NCBI GenBank assembly: GCA_900541865.1
Contig: UQLO01000032.1
Location: 1 to 28,710, forward strand
DNA: 28,710 bases
Direction of reading: 5' to 3'
Source of the DNA: an uncultured Porphyromonadaceae bacterium
GTDB lineage: Bacteria > Bacteroidota > Bacteroidia > Bacteroidales > Muribaculaceae
Shown: piece by piece, positions 14,402-21,387 of the stretch
Position numbering within the stretch: the first letter of the stretch is position 1
Layout: each line of letters begins with the position of its first letter
Program-made: the position numbers and the translations under genes
The notes under the pieces: model-generated
The model's database searches: none
Told to the model about the DNA's origin: nothing
Seen by the model: only the letters and a program-made list of their open reading frames with translations

Positions 14402-15049
14402 ATGAGCAAATCGTCGAAACTGCAGAAGCTATACCAGATAATGCATAATTCCGAAGAATTGGGACTCCCCCTCAATGACGAAACAATTGCGCAAATCAAT
14501 GAAATGGAAGAGAAACTCATCAAAAATGAAGTTCTCCCCCTGATTCATGACAATATTGAGCCCACTCTTCGTGAGGTTGAGCGTCCGTTGGTACTGGTGG
14601 TGGAATATGACCCCAACGGAGCTCTGCGTGTCAATCTATCCCGCAAGGTCAACATTGCCGCAACTATCTCCGACGCCAAGGAAATTACCCCGGATCCGGT
14701 CGTCGACCATACAGAGAAGAAAAAAGGATTTTCCAAGACTGTAACCCAACCCCGCACGCGCCTTCGCATAACGATGCCGGACGGCTCTGTCATTCAAGAA
14801 AAAACGGCATGGGAATCGCTTCGTAAGTTCGTGCTTGTCATAGGGGTTGACAAAGTGCGCGCAGTGGGTGTCATAGCCAATAAAATTCCTCTGGTCAGCA
14901 ATACGGTCGACGCAAAGTATAAGAATTCCCAGAAGCCGCTCGGCAAAGGCTGGCTATTGATGACTTGTTCCGACACAGCGACCAAGCGAAAACAAATTCT
15001 GGCTGTCGCCGGGGCGTATGACATGCAAGTCAAAGTTGAAATAATTTAG
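14402..15049 (+). CDS. Conserved-looking protein of unknown function, paired with fic
   Basis: The protein has 215 residues. The N-terminal third is helical and charged (KLQKLYQIMHNSEELGLPLN and an EMEEKLIKNEVL helix). The C-terminal half (about 120-215) starts at RLRITMPDGSVIQEKTAWES and contains VLVIGVDKVRAVGVIANKIP and KPLGKGWLLMTCSDTATKRK, suggesting a compact alpha/beta DNA- or nucleotide-handling fold. I do not recognise the family. It has its own -7 box and hairpin leader, and fic follows after 39 bases, so the two probably form one transcript. It has no visible S/T-xxx-E-G inhibitory motif, so a role as a Fic antitoxin is not supported. Confidence 0.7.
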   Translation: MSKSSKLQKLYQIMHNSEELGLPLNDETIAQINEMEEKLIKNEVLPLIHDNIEPTLREVERPLVLVVEYDPNGALRVNLSRKVNIAATISDAKEITPDPVVDHTEKKKGFSKTVTQPRTRLRITMPDGSVIQEKTAWESLRKFVLVIGVDKVRAVGVIANKIPLVSNTVDAKYKNSQKPLGKGWLLMTCSDTATKRKQILAVAGAYDMQVKVEII

Positions 15050-15088
15050 CCTGCACGCCACGACTTGGTGCCACAATCTTTGTGTATT

Positions 15089-16177
15089 ATGAGCGAATTC
15101 GATGAGTATATAGAGCACGGCGAACCGGCGCAGCGCCACAAGGCTGATGCCTGGCAGACAGCTATCGGCTTGCAGGCCGTGGATGGCTTGAACGTATCGA
15201 AATATCTTCTTGATACGGCGCGACTACACATCGAAGGCGACATTTCAATCAAGGAAGCCCGTCGGCGGATAATGTCATACTACGAAACTAAGTCGGGACA
15301 TAACGCCGTCGATGAAGAGGGCGACAAGGCCTCCGCCAATATTGCCGAAATTCTCGGCGAACCTTCGTTCGCGTTCTCTTTCGTAGGGTTGACTTCAATC
15401 CATCGCCGAATTTTTGAGGGTGTGTTTGAATTCGCCGGAAAAATACGCAATGTCGAAATCAGCAAGAAGGAATGGGTGCTTGGAGGAAACGCCTCGGTGA
15501 GCTACCAGCCATCGGTCGATTTGCGCGAGGCTATCGAATATGATCTTGCGCGCGAAAAGGAATTTGATTATTCCGGCAAACCCATGTCGGAGGTCATAAA
15601 CCATTTGGCGCGGTTTATAGCCGATTTATGGCAAATACATCCTTTTCGCGAAGGCAACACCCGAACCGCAGCGGTGTTCCTTATTAAATATCTGCGTTCA
15701 ATGGGAGTTCAGGCCGGTAACGATATGTTTAAAGAACATTCGTGGTACTTCCGCAATGCTATGGTCAGAGCAGTCTACAAGGGGCTCAATGTTGTGCCAA
15801 CTACTAAGTTCGTCGAACTGTTTCTGCGAAATCTGATTCTGGGGGAAAACAATCTTCTCCGCAACCGAGATTTGCTTGTCGGAGCAACTCTTTCGGAGGA
15901 AACTTCCCAAAGTCCGCGGCAAAATGCTCCAAAGTCTCAATTTGACACTTTGGACATCGCTTCCCCTATGTGCTCTGCAAAAAACTGCACCTTGGAAGAA
16001 ATAATCATCCTCAAAGAGATTGATGCCAACCGCAGAATAACTCAGTCCGAAATTGCGAAGAAAATAAAAAAATCATCTTCCACAGTGAAACGAATCACCT
16101 CCGCGCTTGTCGAAAAAGGCATTCTCATCCGCAGAAACGGCCGCCGCAATGGTTGGTGGGAAATAAAGGATGTTTAG
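15089..16177 (+). CDS. Fic-domain protein with VbhA-like N-terminus and C-terminal winged helix
   Basis: The protein has 362 residues. Residues 20-70 (AIGLQAVDGL, then HIEGDISIKEARRRI) resemble the VbhA-type antitoxin domain that inhibits Fic enzymes. The inhibitory S/T-xxx-E-G motif appears as LQAVDG, so both key positions are altered. The Fic core (about 95-250) carries the flap segment SIHRRIFEGVFEFAGKIRNV and the active-site loop HPFREGNTR (184-192). The catalytic His is kept, but the second Gly of the usual GNGR is Thr. Residues 300-360 look like a winged helix (ITQSEIAKKIKKSSSTVKRI). Fic proteins usually AMPylate or otherwise modify a target; the target here is unknown. The ATG at 15089 is preferred to an upstream TTG. 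A palindromic repeat is embedded at residues 274-289. Confidence 0.88.
   Translation: MSEFDEYIEHGEPAQRHKADAWQTAIGLQAVDGLNVSKYLLDTARLHIEGDISIKEARRRIMSYYETKSGHNAVDEEGDKASANIAEILGEPSFAFSFVGLTSIHRRIFEGVFEFAGKIRNVEISKKEWVLGGNASVSYQPSVDLREAIEYDLAREKEFDYSGKPMSEVINHLARFIADLWQIHPFREGNTRTAAVFLIKYLRSMGVQAGNDMFKEHSWYFRNAMVRAVYKGLNVVPTTKFVELFLRNLILGENNLLRNRDLLVGATLSEETSQSPRQNAPKSQFDTLDIASPMCSAKNCTLEEIIILKEIDANRRITQSEIAKKIKKSSSTVKRITSALVEKGILIRRNGRRNGWWEIKDV
15907..15953. repeat. Palindromic repeat element, copy inside the fic reading frame
   Basis: The 25-base core 15929-15953 differs by one base from 14166-14190, and the preceding CCAAAGTCCGCGGC (15907-15920) resembles CAAAGTATCAGCGGC at 14146-14160. 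It is read in frame as part of the linker between the Fic and winged-helix domains, giving APKSQFDTLD. Confidence 0.85.
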
Positions 16178-16411
16178 TTCGGCAACCCTGCACAGTCTCC
16201 GGAGGAGGCGGCGCACCTGCGGGTGGTGCGACTGCGAGTTGAAAGGCCGGGGGGTGCGCGGGGGGCGGCGGCATTTTTTTGGCCGGGGATGGGGCGAATG
16301 TGAGTTTTTTTTGCCAAATTTGCACTCTGAAACACGATTGTCCCCGCAACCGTGGCACTGCAGTGTGCTTGGCTGAGGGTTAATCGGCTTGTAATGAACC
16401 AATTTGACTCT

Positions 16412-17449
16412 ATGGAGCTTACCGCAGCCGCCATCGCCGCCCACCTGGGCGGCTCAGTTGAAGGAAACCCCGAAGTCGCCGTTGGCGGCTTTGCCAAAAT
16501 AGAAAGTGCCACCGAAGGCACCATCACGTTTCTTGCAAACCCCAAATACGAGCACCATATCTACTCGACGGGCGCTTCGGTAGTGCTCGTGCGCCGCGAC
16601 TTCGTGCCCGAGCAGCCTGTGCGGGCCACTCTGATTCGCGTCGACGACCCCTACAGCTGTCTGGCTCAGCTGCTGGGCCTGGCTTCGCAGTTCATCAAAC
16701 CCCGCTATGAGGGCGTCGAGGACGGCGCTTTCGTCGCCGACGGCGTCGAAGTGCCCGAGGGCTGCTATGTGGGAGCCTTCGCCTACGTTGCCCGCGGGGT
16801 GCGCATGGGCCGCAACGTGAAGATCTACCCCCACGCCTATATCGGCGACAACGTTGTGCTCGGCGACGACACCACGGTCTATCCCGGCGCCAAAATATAC
16901 TACGGCTGCCGCATCGGCGCCCGCTGCACCATCCACGCCGGTGCTGTTGTCGGAGCCGACGGCTTCGGCTTCGCTCCGGACGCTCAGGGCGTCTACCATA
17001 AAATAGAGCAGATTGGCATTGTGCAGATCGACGACGACGTCGAAATCGGCGCCAATGCCACCATCGACCGCGCCACCATGGGCGCAACTCACCTGGAGCG
17101 CGGTGTGAAAATCGACAACCTCGTTCAGTTGGCCCACAACGTCACCGTGGGCCACGACACCGTCATGGCCGCCCAGGTCGGAGTGGCCGGCTCGACCCAC
17201 GTGGGCTCCAACTGTATGTTCGGCGGCCAGGTGGGCATAGCGGGCCATATCACCATCGGCGACCGTGTGCAGCTTGGCGCCCAGTGCGGTGTTCCCAACA
17301 GCATAGAGGCCGGCCAACGCATGCTCGGCACACCGGCCATGCCCGCCGGAGCCTTCGCGCGCTCAGTGGCATACACCAAGCGCCTTGCCGACCTCTTCGC
17401 GCGCGTCGACCGCCTGGAGAAACTTACCGCATCTTCTGAGAAAAAATAA
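16412..17449 (+). CDS. lpxD: UDP-3-O-acyl-glucosamine N-acyltransferase
   Basis: The 345-residue protein adds the N-linked hydroxyacyl chain in the third step of lipid A synthesis, using acyl-ACP. The N-terminal uridine-binding domain (1-100: FAKIES, TFLANPKYEHHIYST) is followed by hexapeptide repeats forming a left-handed beta helix (about 105-300) and a C-terminal helix. H242 in LAHNVTVGHD is the expected catalytic base. The ATG at 16412 gives the family-typical MEL start; an ATG at 16394 would add six residues. It leads the lpxD-lpxC/fabZ-lpxA cluster, 13 bases before lpxC/fabZ. The 234 bases upstream are GC-rich, with only a near-consensus CAAATTTG at 16315-16322. Confidence 0.95.
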   Translation: MELTAAAIAAHLGGSVEGNPEVAVGGFAKIESATEGTITFLANPKYEHHIYSTGASVVLVRRDFVPEQPVRATLIRVDDPYSCLAQLLGLASQFIKPRYEGVEDGAFVADGVEVPEGCYVGAFAYVARGVRMGRNVKIYPHAYIGDNVVLGDDTTVYPGAKIYYGCRIGARCTIHAGAVVGADGFGFAPDAQGVYHKIEQIGIVQIDDDVEIGANATIDRATMGATHLERGVKIDNLVQLAHNVTVGHDTVMAAQVGVAGSTHVGSNCMFGGQVGIAGHITIGDRVQLGAQCGVPNSIEAGQRMLGTPAMPAGAFARSVAYTKRLADLFARVDRLEKLTASSEKK

Positions 17450-17462
17450 AAACACACACCAT

Positions 17463-18845
17463 ATGAAGCAGATAACCCTCAAAAGCTCCTTCACCCTCTC
17501 GGGAAAAGGCCTGCATACCGGCGCACATATCGACGCCACTTTCTGTCCCGCTCCGGAGAACCACGGCTATAAGATTCAGCGCACCGACCTCGAAGGCGAA
17601 CCCATCGTCGACGCACTGGCCGAAAACATCGTCTCTACCAACCGCGGCACCGTAATCGGCCGAGGCGACGTCACCATCAGCACCATAGAGCACGCCATGG
17701 CTGCACTCTACGCTCTTGGCGTCGACAACTGCCTCATCAAGGTCAACGGTCCCGAGATGCCAATACTCGACGGCAGCTCGCTGCCCTTCGCAAAGGCAAT
17801 AGAGGAAGTCGGCTTCGAAGAGCAGACCGCCGACAAGGAGTTCTACTACGTAAAGCACAAAGTTGAGGTCGTCGACCCCGCCACCGGCTCCAAGCTGATG
17901 CTCCTCCCCGACGACGCCTTCAGCGTCGACGTCAAAATCGACTTCGCTTCGCCGGTGCTCAGCAACCAGTTTGCCACTATGGACAACGTGGCCGACTTCG
18001 TCGAGGAGATTGCCCCGGCCCGCACTTTCGTTTTCGTGCGCGAGGTAGAGCCGTTGCTCACTGCCGGTCTCATCAAGGGCGGTGACCTCGACAATGCCAT
18101 CGTGATCTACGACACCCCCATGAGCCAGGCCGACCTCGACCGCATCGCCGACATGATGGCAGTGCCCCACAAAAGCGCGGAGGAATTCGGCTACATCAAC
18201 ACCAAGCCCCTGTTCAGCCCCAACGAGCCCGCTCGCCACAAGCTGATGGACCTCATCGGCGACATAGCCCTCATCGGCCGGCCCCTCAAGGGCCGCGTCA
18301 TCGCAACCCGTCCCGGACATACCGTCAACGCACAGCTCACCAAGGCGCTCCGACAGGACATCAAGCGTCAGGAGATTCAGGCACCCATCTATAATCCCAA
18401 CCTCACCCCGCTGCTGGACAACAACCAGATCCGCAAACTCCTGCCCCACCGCTATCCCTTCCTGCTGGTCGACAAGGTTATCGACAAAACCGAAAGCTAC
18501 ATCGTCGGAGTGAAGAACGTTACCACCAACGAGCCCTTCTTCCAGGGCCACTTCCCCCAGGAACCCGTAATGCCCGGCGTCCTTCTGGTCGAGGCTATGG
18601 CTCAGACCGGTGGCCTGCTCGTGCTCAGCGTGGTCGACGAACCCGAGCGCTATTCGACATACTTCATGAAAATCGACAACGTGAAGTTCCGCCAGAAAGT
18701 CGTTCCCGGCGACACGCTCCTCTTCCACGTGTCGTTCCTCACCCCGATGCGCCGCGGAATGGCTGTGATGAAAGGCCGAGCTTTCGTAGGCGAGAAAGTG
18801 GTATGCGAATGTGAGTTTATGGCTCAGATTATCAAGAACAAATAA
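17463..18845 (+). CDS. lpxC/fabZ: Bifunctional LpxC deacetylase / FabZ dehydratase fusion
   Basis: The protein has 460 residues. Residues 1-305 are LpxC, the zinc deacetylase committing UDP-acyl-GlcNAc to lipid A: zinc ligands H77 (STIEHAMAAL), H259 and D263 (RHKLMDLIGD), with H286 in RPGHTVN as the likely acid. Residues 320-460 are FabZ, the (3R)-hydroxyacyl-ACP dehydratase with a hot-dog fold: LLPHRYPFLLVDKV, catalytic H363 in FFQGHFP and E377 in LLVEAMAQ. This fusion is typical of Bacteroidetes and links the acyl-chain supply with lipid A synthesis. The ATG at 17463 starts the usual LpxC MKQ-TL sequence; the open frame reaches further back into lpxD in another frame. Confidence 0.97.
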   Translation: MKQITLKSSFTLSGKGLHTGAHIDATFCPAPENHGYKIQRTDLEGEPIVDALAENIVSTNRGTVIGRGDVTISTIEHAMAALYALGVDNCLIKVNGPEMPILDGSSLPFAKAIEEVGFEEQTADKEFYYVKHKVEVVDPATGSKLMLLPDDAFSVDVKIDFASPVLSNQFATMDNVADFVEEIAPARTFVFVREVEPLLTAGLIKGGDLDNAIVIYDTPMSQADLDRIADMMAVPHKSAEEFGYINTKPLFSPNEPARHKLMDLIGDIALIGRPLKGRVIATRPGHTVNAQLTKALRQDIKRQEIQAPIYNPNLTPLLDNNQIRKLLPHRYPFLLVDKVIDKTESYIVGVKNVTTNEPFFQGHFPQEPVMPGVLLVEAMAQTGGLLVLSVVDEPERYSTYFMKIDNVKFRQKVVPGDTLLFHVSFLTPMRRGMAVMKGRAFVGEKVVCECEFMAQIIKNK

Positions 18846-18875
18846 CAAGAGGGCCCATCCAAAATATCAAGCGTA

Positions 18876-19652
18876 ATGAAACAACCCCTGGCTTACGTAC
18901 ACCCCGCCGCCAAAATAGCGCCCAGCGTGGTCATCGACCCCTTCGTGACCATCGATCAAAACGTTGAAATCGGCGAAGGTACACGCATCGGCAGCAACGT
19001 CACCATCCTCGAAGGCGCCCGAATAGGCCGAAACTGCACCATATTCCCCGGTGCCGTCATCGGCGCTATCCCTCAGGACCTTAAGTTCCGAGGAGAGGAA
19101 ACTTTGGCCATCATCGGCGACAATACAACCATTCGCGAGTGCGTGACCGTCAACCGCGGCACTGCCGCTCGCGGTCGTACCGTGGTCGGCAACAACACTC
19201 TCATAATGGCCTACTCTCACGTGGCCCACGACTGCATCGTCGGCGACAACGTCATCATCAGCAACGCAACTCAGCTCGCAGGAGAGGTCGTGGTCGACAA
19301 CTTCGCCGTTATCGGCGGCGGAACCCTCATCCACCAGTTCTGCCACATCGGTCCCCACGTGATGATCCAAGGCGGCGCTCTGGTCAACAAGGACATCCCG
19401 CCCTACGTCAAAGCCGCCCGCGAGCCTATCTCCTACGCCGGCATAAACTCCGTGGGACTGCGCCGCCGAAATTTCTCAAACGACGTTATCCGCGAAATCC
19501 AGGAAATATACCGCTACCTCTACCTGAGCAGCCTCAACATCTCCGATGCCCTCGACCGCATCGAAGCCGAGCTGCCCGCAACCAAGGAGCGCGACGAAAT
19601 CATTCAGTTCGTCCGCAACTCCAAGCGCGGTGTAATTCGCGGCTATATGTAA
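18876..19652 (+). CDS. lpxA: UDP-N-acetylglucosamine O-acyltransferase
   Basis: The 258-residue protein transfers a hydroxyacyl chain from ACP to UDP-GlcNAc, the first lipid A step. Hexapeptide repeats fill residues 5-185, and a helical C-terminal domain follows (RRNFSNDVIREIQEIYRYLY). H118 in SHVAHDC is the expected catalytic base. The NRGTAARGRTVVG and GGALVNKDIPPYV segments are typical. It lies 30 bases after lpxC/fabZ and is the last coding gene before the RNase P RNA. Confidence 0.96.
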   Translation: MKQPLAYVHPAAKIAPSVVIDPFVTIDQNVEIGEGTRIGSNVTILEGARIGRNCTIFPGAVIGAIPQDLKFRGEETLAIIGDNTTIRECVTVNRGTAARGRTVVGNNTLIMAYSHVAHDCIVGDNVIISNATQLAGEVVVDNFAVIGGGTLIHQFCHIGPHVMIQGGALVNKDIPPYVKAAREPISYAGINSVGLRRRNFSNDVIREIQEIYRYLYLSSLNISDALDRIEAELPATKERDEIIQFVRNSKRGVIRGYM

Positions 19653-19681
19653 TCTTTCTTCAAAAGAATCTACTTAATACA

Positions 19682-20064
19682 GCGCACATGGCCGGAGGGT
19701 CCGTCGCTCGCCTGCGCAATGAGGGGCGAGAGGAAAGTCCGGGCAACGCAGAGCACCATATTTGCTAACGGCAAGCTATCGGCAACGGTAGAGTAATGTG
19801 ACAGAAAATAACCGCCCCCTCGGGGGTAAGGGTGAAAAGGCGAGGTAAGAGCTCACCGGGCGCAACGGCAACATTGCGCGCCGCACATCTTATGGGTTGC
19901 AAGGTCAAGTATACCGGCATTCAAGGGCTGCTCGTCCATTGCCGGGGGGTAGACTGCTAAATCCTGCTTCGGCAGGCAGATAAATGGCGGACGGCATCGG
20001 CCAACTCTTCGGATAGTAGCTGAACCACATAACCCGGCTTATACTCCGACCATGCGCGCTTTTT
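19682..20064 (+). ncRNA. rnpB: RNase P RNA (bacterial type A)
   Basis: Conserved blocks appear in the right order: GAGGAAAGTCCGGGC (about 19730), ACAGAAAATAACCGCC (about 19801), GGGTGAAAAGGCGAGGTAAG, AGACTGCTAAATCC with its TGCTTCGGCA hairpin, and ACATAACCCGGCTTAT near the 3' end. The P1 helix is GCGCACATGG (19682-19691) with CCATGCGCGC (20050-20059, one mismatch), followed by a run of T, so P1 probably doubles as the terminator. It matures the 5' ends of tRNAs. No clear TAnnTTTG promoter is seen in the 30 bases between it and lpxA. Confidence 0.97.
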
Positions 20065-20102
20065 TTATAAATACCTCAGTTTCTGAGTCAAAACCTGATT
20101 CC

Positions 20103-20534
20103 ATGGCCCAAGACAACGAAAAATGGCTTACAATGCCCACAACCGACGACGCCGGTAACACTATCATTGTCACCGGCCTGACCGACGTCGGGAAATTCCG
20201 CTCAAAACCGCGGTATTCAATCCGCGTAAACATCTCTTTGGGCTACGAACCCGCCGGTCCGCTCGGGTTCCCCGACGAAACCACCGCACAAACCCTCGAA
20301 GAGGTCACCGAAGCCTTTCTGGCTAATCTCAAAGGAAAAAACACTGCCGTGCTTACCGGCATCTACACCGGTGCCGCTCAGCGCGACTGGGTGTTCTACA
20401 CATTCAGCACCGAAGTCTTCAATTCCTATCTGAACCGCTCGCTGGCCGACTTCCCCTTGCTGCCGCTCAAAATATCGGCCGAAAACGACCCCGATTGGGA
20501 GGAGTACGACGAAATGATGACCGTATTCAACTGA
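20103..20534 (+). CDS. DUF695-like protein
   Basis: The protein has 143 residues with no signal peptide. The sequence fits DUF695 as I remember it: a central TGIYTGAAQRDWVFYT block and a C-terminal acidic-tryptophan block NDPDWEEYDEM. The function of the family is unknown. The ATG at 20103 is used; the frame also runs back into the end of rnpB, where an ATG at 20052 lies inside the P1 strand and is unlikely to be real. It ends by overlapping the convergent menA gene by eight bases. Confidence 0.75.
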   Translation: MAQDNEKWLTMPTTDDAGNTIIVTGLTDVGKFRSKPRYSIRVNISLGYEPAGPLGFPDETTAQTLEEVTEAFLANLKGKNTAVLTGIYTGAAQRDWVFYTFSTEVFNSYLNRSLADFPLLPLKISAENDPDWEEYDEMMTVFN

Positions 20535-21387
20535 CGGCGAGCATCAACACAGCATATCCGAACATAAGCATCGACGTGACGCCCAGTAGCGGGTTGAGTC
20601 GCGCTCCCTTGGCGCGCACAAGCCGCACGGCGACCGCTGCCGCTGCCGCAAGATACGCCGCTCCTACTATCCACCAGGCTCCACCGGCGCGCTCCCACAC
20701 ATTCCATGTCAGAGCCGCGGCAACAAGGGCGTTCGCTGTATAGAGACCGGCCATCGCCCGCACACCAAAGACGGTCGCAAGGGTGTGCTTGCCTACCGAG
20801 CGGTCGTCGGGGATATCGCGCGTATTGTTAACTATCAGCACGTTGGCTCCCATCAGCCCTATAGCAACCGAAGCCATCGCAACCGGAACGCTCCATGCAA
20901 GCGACTGCACATAGTACGTGAGGTTGACCGGCACTATTCCGAAAAAGAGCACCACAGCCACTTCGCCCAGACAGTGCGTGCTCAGCGGGTAGGGCCCCGC
21001 GCTGTAGGCCAGCGCTCCTACCCCGATGAGAGCACCAATCGGGATGAGCCACAGGCCCCCGAACGCCGTCAGGCACAGCCCCACAGCCGCCGCAGCAATC
21101 AAAGTACCATAGATAGCACGCTTCATGGCCTCGGCAGTTATGTCGCCCTCGGTGACGCCCCGACGGGGCCCTTCGCGCCCGCTGCGGTCGCGGCCGGCCT
21201 TAAAATCATAGTATTCGTTGGCAAAATTGCTCGCCGTCTGGCAGAGCAACGCAAAAAGCAGACATAGCGCAGCCGCAACCCACTTGAAGCACCCGTCGGA
21301 AACGGCGAAGGAGCAGCCGCAGACCACGCCCGCCGCCGACACCGGCAGCGTGCGCAGTCGCATTGCTTCTATCCAGGCCTTGACCAT
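20527..21387 (-). CDS. menA: 1,4-dihydroxy-2-naphthoate polyprenyltransferase
   Basis: The 286-residue UbiA-superfamily membrane protein attaches the isoprenoid tail to dihydroxynaphthoate in menaquinone synthesis. The first Asp-rich motif is NFANEYYDFKAGRD (54-67), and the second is NNTRDIPDDRSVGKHTLA (187-204); both bind the prenyl diphosphate through magnesium. About eight to nine membrane helices are visible. The start overlaps the upstream stop by one base (TGATG), so it is translated with the glycosidase gene. It is the last gene of a five-gene operon. Confidence 0.92.
   Translation of the reverse strand: MVKAWIEAMRLRTLPVSAAGVVCGCSFAVSDGCFKWVAAALCLLFALLCQTASNFANEYYDFKAGRDRSGREGPRRGVTEGDITAEAMKRAIYGTLIAAAAVGLCLTAFGGLWLIPIGALIGVGALAYSAGPYPLSTHCLGEVAVVLFFGIVPVNLTYYVQSLAWSVPVAMASVAIGLMGANVLIVNNTRDIPDDRSVGKHTLATVFGVRAMAGLYTANALVAAALTWNVWERAGGAWWIVGAAYLAAAAAVAVRLVRAKGARLNPLLGVTSMLMFGYAVLMLAVS

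Noticed and set aside
17424..18848. Long open frame antisense to lpxC/fabZ (and similar ones antisense to glycosidase, purT, lpxD, pepT)
   Set aside because: These mirror high-GC codon use of confident genes on the other strand and show no family motifs.
20052..20102. Upstream start for the DUF695-like gene
   Set aside because: The ATG lies inside the rnpB P1 strand and terminator; the ATG at 20103 opens the conserved part.
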